Origin: Bradyrhizobium lablabi
GTDB taxonomy: Bacteria; Pseudomonadota; Alphaproteobacteria; Rhizobiales; Xanthobacteraceae
Length of the DNA stretch: 64,000 nucleotides
NCBI RefSeq assembly: GCF_900141755.1
Contig: NZ_LT670844.1
Coordinates: 6,482,501 to 6,546,500, forward strand
Direction of reading: 5' to 3'
Of this stretch, positions 1 to 7,457 are shown piece by piece. Position numbers and translations under genes: made by a program. A model generated the notes under the pieces. The model ran no database searches. It had not been told where the DNA came from and was given only the letters and a program-made list of their open reading frames with translations. Numbering within the stretch: the first letter of the stretch is position 1; each line of letters starts with the position of its first letter.

Positions 1-1
1 T

Positions 2-1306
2 ATTCTGCGACAAACAATTTTTCTGCTCGGCGTTTTTCTAGTCGCCATCGCTTACTGCTGCTTTGGCGGCCAATCGAGAGTGCCATCGCTTGCTGCGAGT
101 GTTGGGGGGATGTGTCTAATCGGGGCTGGTCGGGCACCCATAATCTCAATCCTAATCACCAACCGCGTGGCAACTGCCATCGGCGCAATCTCTTATTCGC
201 TATATCTTTGCCATTGGCCAATCATCGTTTTTGCAAACTATATTTTTGGTGACCTGACGGGAAACGCAACAGCGAACGTTTCGATTGTTGTTGTCACGCT
301 GCTCTGTTCGCTCACGATGTATTTCTGTGTTGAGAAACCATTTCGGCTAGCGCCACGTGCTGCTGACCCGGGTAGGTATTCGCGAACGTTCGCAATCTTC
401 GCTGCGCTCACAATCTTCGTCGGGGGCCTTACTGCGACCGCCTCAGCCCAAGGCGGATGGTTCTGGCGACTGACGGATCGGCAGCAGGAGATAAATCGGG
501 GTGAGAAGTTCGGCATGTTCCCTTGTCATCAATCGCACTTAAACGATTGCGTTTTTGGCAGCATCACCGGGCCTGTTGGTGTGGTGGTGATCGGTGACTC
601 TTATGTTGAGCAATATGTCGCTGGTTTGCACATTGTCGCTCGGGAACTTGGTCTGCGTGGCGCCGCCTTTACTCATGGCGGGTGCCTGGGCTTGCTTGGA
701 GTTCGTCGAATTAACTACGTCGAAGAGAAGGAGTGTCGTGATGGCCGCGATCTATCACTTGCTTTGGCCAAGTCGAGCAACGCTCCCGTCGTGATCGGGC
801 AGGCATGGATGGGATACGCATTGGGATCAATCGGAGACGACGACAGCAAACCGACTGCTTTTCGATCGGAGGAGGAACGACTAGGCATTCTAAGAACGGC
901 TCTTGAAAAGACGATTAGATTTCTCGGCAGCGATCGTCGTGTCCTAATTATTGGCGCTCAGGTTCTCGCACCCTGCGATATCGAGGCTTATCGTTTTGGG
1001 GCCGGTCCGCTCTGGCATCGGCCGGCGCGTGATTGCGCGCCCTTGCCGTTAGTAACCGCTCGCGGCGAGACTGCCGCAGTCAACATGATGTTGCGTAGTT
1101 TGGAGTTGAAGTACCCGTCACAAGTAAGTCTCCTGCTTCCTGAGGACTATCTTTGCGATGCGGTTTGTCGCTTCCAAAGAGATGGTGTTTGGCTTTATCA
1201 AGATCAGGGTCATCTCACGGTTGCCGGCTCCGAATACATAGCCCGTCGAGCGTACGATAAACTCAAAGCGTTCCTTCTTGTGGGACCAAAATCCGACCCC
1301 TCCTAG
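2..1306 (+). CDS. OafA/YrhL-type acyltransferase with C-terminal SGNH domain (5' end outside window)
   Basis: The reading frame is open from the first base of the window, so the start lies upstream; a GTG at 80 is only an internal codon. About 434 residues are visible. The first ~115 are hydrophobic membrane segments of the acyltransferase 3 family, including a YSLYLCHWP stretch and an EKPFR end that are typical of the last helices of that domain. A soluble part follows from ~residue 190 with an SGNH hydrolase block I (VVVIGDSY) and, near the C-terminus, a DQGHLT block holding the presumed catalytic Asp and His. Such proteins transfer acetyl groups from the cytoplasm to envelope polysaccharides. 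Codon use is somewhat AT-richer than in the downstream operon. The family call is firm; the acceptor sugar is unknown. Confidence 0.88.
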   Translation: MLRQTIFLLGVFLVAIAYCCFGGQSRVPSLAASVGGMCLIGAGRAPIISILITNRVATAIGAISYSLYLCHWPIIVFANYIFGDLTGNATANVSIVVVTLLCSLTMYFCVEKPFRLAPRAADPGRYSRTFAIFAALTIFVGGLTATASAQGGWFWRLTDRQQEINRGEKFGMFPCHQSHLNDCVFGSITGPVGVVVIGDSYVEQYVAGLHIVARELGLRGAAFTHGGCLGLLGVRRINYVEEKECRDGRDLSLALAKSSNAPVVIGQAWMGYALGSIGDDDSKPTAFRSEEERLGILRTALEKTIRFLGSDRRVLIIGAQVLAPCDIEAYRFGAGPLWHRPARDCAPLPLVTARGETAAVNMMLRSLELKYPSQVSLLLPEDYLCDAVCRFQRDGVWLYQDQGHLTVAGSEYIARRAYDKLKAFLLVGPKSDPS

Positions 1307-1405
1307 CTGGTTGAGGCGCCATCGGCTCAGTGCAGTAGGCTGGCGAAATATGCGCCAAAGAACGACGCCCAAATTAGTTGCGGCCAAAAACACAATGATA
1401 CCAAA

Positions 1406-1458
1406 CGGATATATCCGTTCACGTCGTGAACATCGCCCTTGACGTTCATGCCATGAAC
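1406..1458. promoter_or_regulatory. Three consecutive perfect palindromes upstream of the regulator gene
   Basis: Read directly: CGGATATATCCG at 1406-1417, GTTCACG-T-CGTGAAC at 1417-1431 and GTTCATG-C-CATGAAC at 1444-1458. The last two share the pattern GTTCAyG-N-CrTGAAC and start 27 bp apart. They lie 38-90 bp before the ATG of the winged-helix regulator, where an autoregulatory operator would be expected. The protein that binds them is not known. Confidence 0.5.
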
Positions 1459-1495
1459 GCGCTAAGACCCCCACCAAGACCTTAGGGGGCGGGGG

Positions 1496-2140
1496 ATGGA
1501 TCGCTTGTTGGACACCGAGCACGAGAATGAGCGGATCGTGCTTGGCCTGTTGAGTTCCGTCGAGAACGACGGCGAACGTTCCCAGCGCCATATCGCCGCC
1601 GAGCTCGGCATCGCGCTCGGTCTGGTCAACGCTTACCTCAAGCGCTGCGTCAAGAAGGGCCTGGTCAAGGTCCGCGACGCCCCGGCGCGCCGCTATGCCT
1701 ACTACCTGACACCGCATGGATTTGCGGAAAAGTCCCGGCTCACAGTCCAGTATCTCTCCGACTCATTTTCGTTCTTTCGCCTCGCCAAGGCCGATTGCGC
1801 ACACGTGCTCGACGCCGCCAAGGCCGCAGGCTTCAGCCGGCTGGTGTTGGCCGGAAAATCGGACCTTGCCGAGATCGCCATTCTTTGCGCGGTGGAGGCC
1901 GCGATCAAGATCGTTGCGGTGGTTGATCCGCGCAGTGACGATGCGCAATTCGTCGGGGTCGACCTCGTCAAATCCTACACTGAGGTAAAAGACAAGTTCG
2001 ATGCGGTTATCGTGACCGACGTCACCCGCGCAAAATTGTCGTTTGACGCAGCCGTCGAAGCCTGCGGGCCCGACCGTGTGCTGGCGCCCGCGCTGCTCGG
2101 CTTGCGGCCGCCGCAGAAGACGACAGGGGGCGAGGCATGA
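1496..2140 (+). CDS. Winged helix-turn-helix regulator of the polysaccharide locus
   Basis: 214 residues. Residues ~10-75 form a winged HTH of the MarR/EPS-associated type: an ERIVLGLL start, an AAELGIALGLVNAYLKRC recognition region and a KGLVKV wing followed by YYLTPHG. Residues ~95-200 look like a small alpha/beta domain that could bind a nucleotide or small molecule (SRLVLAGKSDLAEIAIL, then VVDPRS); I cannot name its ligand. The ATG at 1496 follows a G-rich Shine-Dalgarno stretch and is preceded by three palindromes that could be its operators. The gene overlaps the NusG/RfaH-like gene by ATGA, so both regulators are co-translated at the head of the polysaccharide locus. DNA-binding role is well supported, target genes are inferred. 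Confidence 0.85.
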   Translation: MDRLLDTEHENERIVLGLLSSVENDGERSQRHIAAELGIALGLVNAYLKRCVKKGLVKVRDAPARRYAYYLTPHGFAEKSRLTVQYLSDSFSFFRLAKADCAHVLDAAKAAGFSRLVLAGKSDLAEIAILCAVEAAIKIVAVVDPRSDDAQFVGVDLVKSYTEVKDKFDAVIVTDVTRAKLSFDAAVEACGPDRVLAPALLGLRPPQKTTGGEA

Positions 2141-2652
2141 GCGAGACGATCGGCCCGCGCTGGTATGTTGTGCAGACGCAAGTGAACGGCGAGGCCAAGG
2201 CTGCGCAGAATTTGGCGCGTCAGGGCTACGAGATCTATCTGCCGCGCTATCTGAAGCGCCGCCGTCACGCCCGCAAGGTCGATTTCACGGCGAAGCCGCT
2301 GTTTCCGCGTTACATGTTCGTGGCCATCGACATGGCGACGCAGCGCTGGCGATCTATTCAATCGACCTTTGGCGTGGCGCGTCTCGTCAGCAACGGCGAC
2401 GATCCGGCCAGCGTGCCCGAAGGCGTGGTTCACGCGCTCAGGGCGCGCGAAGACGACAGGGGGTTCGTCAGGCTCGATTGCAAGCCCGTCTTCGCGCCCG
2501 GCGACAAGGTGCGGGTGCTGGCGGGTGCCTTTATGGACAGCGCGGGGTTGTTCAACGGCCTCGCCGACCACGATCGGGTCTCAATTCTGTTGGAGATGCT
2601 CGGCCGCAAGGTCCGCGTGCTGCTCGACGCGGACATGGTCGCCGCCGCCTGA
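2137..2652 (+). CDS. NusG/RfaH-family transcription antitermination factor
   Basis: 171 residues, the usual length for NusG paralogues. The N-terminal NGN domain (residues ~8-110) begins RWYVVQTQ and includes KPLFPRYMFV, the hallmark of this fold, and the C-terminal part (~120-170) is a KOW domain with PGDKVRVLAGAF. Specialised paralogues of this type ride on RNA polymerase over long surface-polysaccharide operons and suppress pausing and termination. The genomic NusG normally sits next to secE and rplK, which are absent here, so this is a locus-specific paralogue. It is translationally coupled to the upstream regulator (ATGA overlap), and an ops-like element lies 92 bp beyond its stop codon. 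Family assignment is strong; that it regulates this particular locus is inference from position. Confidence 0.9.
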   Translation: MSETIGPRWYVVQTQVNGEAKAAQNLARQGYEIYLPRYLKRRRHARKVDFTAKPLFPRYMFVAIDMATQRWRSIQSTFGVARLVSNGDDPASVPEGVVHALRAREDDRGFVRLDCKPVFAPGDKVRVLAGAFMDSAGLFNGLADHDRVSILLEMLGRKVRVLLDADMVAAA

Positions 2653-2667
2653 CAAGGCGGCTTTAGC

Positions 2668-2690
2668 GTGCGCCGCGCGAAGCGGCGCAC
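2668..2690 (+). terminator. GC-rich hairpin after the NusG/RfaH-like gene
   Basis: A perfect 9-bp stem, GTGCGCCGC (2668-2676) and GCGGCGCAC (2682-2690), closes a GCGAA loop 15 bp after the stop codon. There is no long T tract, so it may be a weak or conditional terminator. It sits between the regulators and the biosynthetic operon, where antitermination could act. Confidence 0.5.
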
Positions 2691-2743
2691 TTCGTCTCGG
2701 CTCCGAACAGGAGCAACCCGTGTGACGCCTGAGTCACCCGGAC

Positions 2744-2755
2744 TGCGGTAGCATG
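2744..2755 (+). promoter_or_regulatory. ops-like element in the leader of the polysaccharide operon
   Basis: TGCGGTAGCATG matches 10 of 12 positions of the enterobacterial ops element recognised by RfaH (GGCGGTAGCGTG). It lies in the 170-bp untranslated leader between the RfaH-like gene and the first biosynthetic gene, 68 bp before that start, and is followed by a short T-rich run. Position and orientation are what an ops site needs. Recognition by this alphaproteobacterial paralogue is inferred. Confidence 0.5.
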
Positions 2756-2822
2756 GAAATTTTTGGCACAACCTCGTCTGATCCGAACACTTCCGGGTTG
2801 GCTTGCGCGGTGACGCTATTTG

Positions 2823-3485
2823 ATGACCTATCGAATCTTTATTCAGGCACGCATGAGTTCGGCGCGGTTTCCGGGCAAGATGCTGGCGCCATTTCGCGGT
2901 CGCCCGTTGATCGCGCAGGTGTTGGAGCGCTTTCGTGGGTTCGACTTGCATTCGCGGATCGTCGTGCTCACGAGCGTCGATTCAACCGATGACCCGTTGG
3001 CGGATTTCGTCGCCAACCGGTGCGCCGTGCCTGTCTTTCGCGGTGAGCTCGGCAATGTGGTGGCGCGCTTCCAATCGGCCCTTGCCGAATACCCTTGCGA
3101 ATGGTTCGTGCGTATCTCCGGTGACAGTCCGTTGATCGATGCCTCGCTCGTGCAAGCCATGATCCGGCTGTCAGATCGCGGGCACGATGTGGTGTCCAAT
3201 GTGGTGCGGCGAACCTTCCCGCCGGGGCAGAGCGTCGAATGTGTTCGAAGCGGGGTCTTCCGTGCCCTCAATGCGGGTGACTTGACGCCGGATCAGCGCG
3301 AGCATGTCACCAAAGTGTTTTACGACCGGCCCGATGACTGGCGGCTGCGCAGCGTGATCTGCGAAGAACCGGCATGGGCTGATGTCCGGATGGTGGTCGA
3401 TCACCTCGACGATTTGCGCAAATTGGAGGCCGGCTTGGCGCAACCGGCATCGTTTGGCGATCTGGCAAGGCCGGAGGCAGGGTGA
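2823..3485 (+). CDS. SpsF/NeuA-like cytidylyltransferase
   Basis: 220 residues. It starts with the nucleotidyltransferase signature IQARMSSARFPGKML (residues ~7-21) shared by SpsF, CMP-Kdo and CMP-sialate synthetases, and has an SGDSPLID acidic motif around residue 100 for metal and nucleotide binding. The likely reaction is activation of an acidic sugar as a CMP derivative; together with the NeuB-like synthase downstream this suggests a CMP-nonulosonate. I chose ATG 2823 rather than the adjacent TTG 2820. The 3' end overlaps the next gene as GTGA. The sugar substrate cannot be told from sequence. Confidence 0.85.
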   Translation: MTYRIFIQARMSSARFPGKMLAPFRGRPLIAQVLERFRGFDLHSRIVVLTSVDSTDDPLADFVANRCAVPVFRGELGNVVARFQSALAEYPCEWFVRISGDSPLIDASLVQAMIRLSDRGHDVVSNVVRRTFPPGQSVECVRSGVFRALNAGDLTPDQREHVTKVFYDRPDDWRLRSVICEEPAWADVRMVVDHLDDLRKLEAGLAQPASFGDLARPEAG

Positions 3486-4510
3486 AACGGCAACTCGGCG
3501 TCGCCGTGATCGGGCTAGGTATCGGCGAGCAGCACGCACGCATGTATGCGACGCTGTCGTCCTGCAAGGTAAAGCTCCTGGTCGATCTCGACAGGTCTCG
3601 CGCGGAAAACCTTGTTCGGGAGTTTCCGGGCAGCGATGCCGGGAGCAATATCGGCGCGGTACTCGATCGCGACGATATCGACATTGTTTCGATTGCGTCG
3701 TTCGACGACGCGCATTTCGACCAGGTGATGCGCGCGCTGTCGGCGGGCAAACATGTCTTCGTCGAGAAACCGCTCTGCCGCACCGCCGACGAGCTTGCGC
3801 AGATCAGGGCGGCGCTCAACGCGAATGCCTCCCTGCATCTGGCGAGCAATCTGGTCTTGCGGGGCGCCGATCTCTACCGCTGGCTTCGCGACGAAATCGC
3901 GGCCGGTGCATTCGGCGAAATCTATGCGTTCGACGGCGACTATCTTTACGGGCGCCTGCACAAGATCACCGAAGGTTGGCGCGGCGAGACGGACAACTAT
4001 TCAGTGATGCTTGGTGGCGGCATTCACATGATCGATCTGATGCTGTGGCTCACCGGTCAGCGTCCGCGCTCGGTCCAGGCCGTCGGCAACCGCGTCTGCG
4101 CCCGCGGCACGGGCTTTCAATATGACGATTTTACTGCCGCGACCATGACCTTCCCGTCCGGCATGGTTGGCCGCATCACCGCGAATTTCGGCTGCGTGCA
4201 CCGTCATCAGCACGTCGTCCGCGTGTACGGTACGCGCAAGACCTTCATCCTCGACGACGCCGGAGCCCGTCTCATGACGGCGCGCGACCCGGTCGAGCCG
4301 GGCCTCGCAGTGGCCCCGGTCGAGCCGCTCAAGCTGGCAACCAGGCCCGCGCACAAGGGGGCGCTGATCCCGGCGTTCGTCGAAGCGATTGTGCTGAACA
4401 AGCCGTCCCGCACCGCAGACCTCGATGCCACGCTCGACGCGATTGCCATCGCCGCCGCATGCGACGAGGCGGTCTCAACTTCCTCATTTGTTCAGATCAG
4501 ATATCAATGA
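3482..4510 (+). CDS. Gfo/Idh/MocA-family sugar dehydrogenase
   Basis: 342 residues, normal for the family. A Rossmann motif VIGLGIGEQHARMY begins around residue 9, EKPLCRT (~95) carries the conserved Lys-Pro of the active site, and GGGIHMIDLMLW (~178-189) is the second catalytic block with the conserved His. Family members oxidise or reduce a sugar hydroxyl, often on a nucleotide-bound sugar, with NAD(P). Start GTG 3482 overlaps the preceding stop (GTGA); the end overlaps the aminotransferase (ATGA). Placed directly before an aminotransferase, it probably makes the keto group that is then aminated. Confidence 0.88.
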   Translation: MKRQLGVAVIGLGIGEQHARMYATLSSCKVKLLVDLDRSRAENLVREFPGSDAGSNIGAVLDRDDIDIVSIASFDDAHFDQVMRALSAGKHVFVEKPLCRTADELAQIRAALNANASLHLASNLVLRGADLYRWLRDEIAAGAFGEIYAFDGDYLYGRLHKITEGWRGETDNYSVMLGGGIHMIDLMLWLTGQRPRSVQAVGNRVCARGTGFQYDDFTAATMTFPSGMVGRITANFGCVHRHQHVVRVYGTRKTFILDDAGARLMTARDPVEPGLAVAPVEPLKLATRPAHKGALIPAFVEAIVLNKPSRTADLDATLDAIAIAAACDEAVSTSSFVQIRYQ

Positions 4511-5676
4511 CCCAGGCACGTAAAATTCCCTTCGGCAAGCCTTGGATCACCGAGGCGGAGCGAAACGCCGTTCTCGGTGTTCTCGCCGGTGATGTCCTCA
4601 CCCATGGTCCGCAGGCCCACGAATTCGAGAAGGAGTTCGCCGCGGCACTCGGGAACGGGCATGCGTTGACGCTCAGCAACGGCACCGCTGCGCTGCATCT
4701 TGCATACTGGCAACTCGATATCGGCGCGGGCGACGAAGTTATCGTGCCGGCGCAGACGCATGTGGCGACCGTGCATGCCGTCGAAATGGTCGGCGCGCGC
4801 CCGGTATTCGTCGATTGCGATCGCGCGACCGGCAATATGACGCCGGACGCGATCGAGGCGGCTATTACGCCGCAAACGCGAGCAATTGGGCTCGTGCATT
4901 TCGTCGGCATTCCCTGCGACATGCCTGCGATCATGACGGTTGCGTCGAAGCGCGGTCTGAAGGTGGTCGAGGATTGCGCGCTGGCGCTCGGAACGCGGTG
5001 GGACGGAACTCACGCCGGGCTGTTCGGAGACGCAGGGACGTTCTCATTCTACCCCGTCAAGCACATCACCACGGGCGATGGCGGCATGCTGGTCACGCGC
5101 CATGAGGACCTCGCGAAGAAAATATCCAAGGCCCGCGCCTTTGGAATTGATCGTACCTTCGCCGAACGCACCGTTCCCGGGGTCTATGATGTGCTTTCGC
5201 TCGGCATCAACTATCGCTTGAGCGACATCAACTCTGCGATCGGCCGCGAGCAGCTCAAGCGCCTCGATACGATCCTGGAGCGGCGGGCGCGGAACTTTTC
5301 AGCGCTGAAGAAGGGGCTGGCCGGTCTTGAGCATGTTGCGGTTCTGGATGTCACTGCCGCCGGCCAAACCAGCAGCCATTATTGCCTGACGGCGGTATTT
5401 GACGGCCCATTGGCGGACAAGCGGACGGAGATCATTCGCCGCCTCAATGCCGCCGGCGTCGGCACCAGCGTCTACTATCCCCATCCGATTCCACGGCTCC
5501 AATACTACCGCGAAAAATACGGCGCGGACCTTGCGCGGTTCCCGAATGCGGCGCGGATCAGCGATCAATCGATCGCATTGCCGGTCGGGCCGCATCTCGA
5601 GGTCGACGACATGAATTACATCGCAAATGAACTGACCACGATCGTGAGGGATTTGACGTGTTCGAAGAAAAACTGA
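4507..5676 (+). CDS. DegT/DnrJ/EryC1-family PLP sugar aminotransferase
   Basis: 389 residues from ATG 4507, which overlaps the previous stop as ATGA; an upstream in-frame start at 4459 would run deep into the preceding gene. The fold is clear: SNGTAALHLAYW (~58-69) for phosphate binding, VEDCALALGTRW with the PLP-interacting Asp, and FYPVKHITTGDGGM with the Schiff-base Lys at ~186. It should transfer an amino group from glutamate or glutamine to a keto sugar, probably the product of the adjacent Gfo/Idh dehydrogenase. Related in type to the aminotransferases of legionaminate and pseudaminate pathways, but the exact position aminated is unknown. Confidence 0.9.
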   Translation: MTQARKIPFGKPWITEAERNAVLGVLAGDVLTHGPQAHEFEKEFAAALGNGHALTLSNGTAALHLAYWQLDIGAGDEVIVPAQTHVATVHAVEMVGARPVFVDCDRATGNMTPDAIEAAITPQTRAIGLVHFVGIPCDMPAIMTVASKRGLKVVEDCALALGTRWDGTHAGLFGDAGTFSFYPVKHITTGDGGMLVTRHEDLAKKISKARAFGIDRTFAERTVPGVYDVLSLGINYRLSDINSAIGREQLKRLDTILERRARNFSALKKGLAGLEHVAVLDVTAAGQTSSHYCLTAVFDGPLADKRTEIIRRLNAAGVGTSVYYPHPIPRLQYYREKYGADLARFPNAARISDQSIALPVGPHLEVDDMNYIANELTTIVRDLTCSKKN

Positions 5677-6689
5677 AGGGCCGTACCGTCGCACTGATCG
5701 GCGGTGCGGGGTTCATCGGTCATAACCTTGCGCTGGCATTGAAGCGGCATGGTGCCGACCCGCACGTGATCGACGGGCTGCAGGTCAACAATCTCGGCGC
5801 TTTCACGAATTCCGGCCAGGACCCCAACAAGACGCTGTATGTGAATTTCATTTTTGAGCGTATGGGGTTGCTGCGCCAGGCAGGCATTCCGCTGCACGTG
5901 CTGGACGCGCGGGATTATCACGCATTGTCCCGCTGCCTTGGTGAGATCAAGGCGGACTGCATTGTCCAGCTTGCGGCGATCGCCCACGCCAATCGTTCGA
6001 ACAAAGACCCCTACAGCACGTTCGATCACTCGTTCCGGACGCTGGAGAACGCGCTCGACACCGCGCGTGACCAGAATGTTCACTTTGTCTATTTCTCCTC
6101 CTCGATGGTGTACGGCAATTTCGACGGTGAGGCCGCCGTCGAAGAGCGGCATTGCGAGCCGATGGGTATCTATGGCGCCTTGAAATACGGCGGCGAGAAG
6201 CTGGTGATCGCGCACAACCAGGTGTTCAACACGCCCTATACCATCGTCCGTCCCTCGGCGCTTTATGGCGAGCGTTGCGTCAGCCGGCGCGTCGGACAGG
6301 CGTTCATCGAGAACGCGCTGCGGGGCATGCGTCTCACTGTGAACGGAGACGGCAACGACGCGCTCGATTTCACCTATATCGAGGATCTGGTGCAGGGGGT
6401 GCTGCGTTCGATCGCGCTTCCAGAGGCCAGAAACCAGACGTTCAACATGACGTATGGCGGCGCCCGGACACTCAACCAGATGATCGAATTGATGAAGCAG
6501 GCATTTCCGGACATCGAAATTGTGCACAATCCGCGAGACGGCCTGATGCCGGAACGGGGAACGCTGTCGATCGATAAGGCCAGGCGCCTGATCGGTTACG
6601 AGCCGCAGTATCCACTGGAAAAAGGTTTTCCGCGTTACATCGAATGGTACAAGCGATTGTCCGCCGAACATCCCGACTATTTTGGCTGA
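5658..6689 (+). CDS. NAD-dependent sugar epimerase/dehydratase (extended SDR)
   Basis: 343 residues. The NAD-binding GGAGFIGHNLA motif is at ~15-25 and the catalytic triad is visible as SSSMVYG (~132) and the YGALK YxxxK motif (~152-156). The C-terminal half has a substrate-binding pattern typical of nucleotide-sugar epimerases and dehydratases. The GTG start at 5658 overlaps the aminotransferase by 19 bp. In this operon it could act as 4,6-dehydratase or C4/C5 epimerase on the precursor of the nonulosonate-like sugar; sequence alone does not choose between these. Confidence 0.87.
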   Translation: MFEEKLKGRTVALIGGAGFIGHNLALALKRHGADPHVIDGLQVNNLGAFTNSGQDPNKTLYVNFIFERMGLLRQAGIPLHVLDARDYHALSRCLGEIKADCIVQLAAIAHANRSNKDPYSTFDHSFRTLENALDTARDQNVHFVYFSSSMVYGNFDGEAAVEERHCEPMGIYGALKYGGEKLVIAHNQVFNTPYTIVRPSALYGERCVSRRVGQAFIENALRGMRLTVNGDGNDALDFTYIEDLVQGVLRSIALPEARNQTFNMTYGGARTLNQMIELMKQAFPDIEIVHNPRDGLMPERGTLSIDKARRLIGYEPQYPLEKGFPRYIEWYKRLSAEHPDYFG

Positions 6690-6698
6690 GCGTTCACC

Positions 6699-7457
6699 GT
6701 GCGCGTCGAAAAAGATCAGTGGCTGTCAGATGTTCTTGAGATGGCGAGCTGGAAAGTGCTTGACGTCGAGGCGGGCACGTCGCCCGCTGACATCCGGGCG
6801 GTTTTGCTCGATCGTGCCGGCGGGGACGCAGCATTCTTCTCTGCAAAGATACGAACCCGGGATGTCGACGCAGTGAAGAACGCGACCCGGGCCGGGTTCC
6901 TCCTCGTCGATACCAACGTTACGCTGGATTGGTGTGGCGTAGCCGACGGCGCTTCCGGTAACAATGGGATCGATAGCGACACGACAATCGAAGCGGCGGG
7001 CCCGGCTGACGCCGCGGCGGTCGAAAGGCTTGCCGGGCAGTGTTTTGCATTTTCGCGCTTCCATCTTGATTCCGCCATCGGTCTGGCTCGGGCAAATGAG
7101 GTCAAGCGGCAATGGGCGCGCAATGCCTGTCGCGGGCGAGCCAGTGTGGTTTATGTCGCCCGAAAGAAGAACGATGTGACCGGCTTTTTGGCGGTGCTCG
7201 AAGGCGGATCGGATGGGCATAAGGATGCGATCATCGATCTGGTCGGGGTGGCCAAGGGCCATCAAGGGCAGGGCGCCGGTCGGGCACTGAGCTGGACGTT
7301 CGTCGACCAGTGGCGCGACCGCGCGGACCGGCTTCGCGTCGGCACGCAGATTTCCAACATTCCGGCGATGCGGCTCTATGAAAAGATCGGCTTTCGGATC
7401 ACTGAGACGTCGTACGTCCTGCATGCCCACGTCAAGAACGGAGCGTTTGCGGTATGA
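6699..7457 (+). CDS. GNAT-family N-acyltransferase, WecD-like
   Basis: 252 residues. The C-terminal ~150 residues are a GNAT domain: IDLVGVAKGHQGQGAGRALS holds the acetyl-CoA pyrophosphate loop (Q/R-x-x-G-x-G/A) at ~180-198, and SNIPAMRLYEKIGF is the typical final helix. The N-terminal ~90 residues resemble the extra domain of WecD/FdtC-type transferases that acylate the amino group of amino-dideoxy sugars. It follows the aminotransferase and SDR, so N-acylation of the new amino sugar is a natural role. GTG start at 6699, nine bases after the previous stop; the end overlaps the NeuB-like gene (ATGA). Confidence 0.82.
   Translation: MRVEKDQWLSDVLEMASWKVLDVEAGTSPADIRAVLLDRAGGDAAFFSAKIRTRDVDAVKNATRAGFLLVDTNVTLDWCGVADGASGNNGIDSDTTIEAAGPADAAAVERLAGQCFAFSRFHLDSAIGLARANEVKRQWARNACRGRASVVYVARKKNDVTGFLAVLEGGSDGHKDAIIDLVGVAKGHQGQGAGRALSWTFVDQWRDRADRLRVGTQISNIPAMRLYEKIGFRITETSYVLHAHVKNGAFAV

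Noticed and set aside
1118..1717. 199-codon reverse frame across the acyltransferase end and regulator start
   Set aside because: Runs antisense through two supported genes and across the palindromic operator region.
5616..6671. 351-codon reverse frame over the SDR epimerase
   Set aside because: The + strand frame has NAD-binding and YxxxK motifs; the reverse has none.
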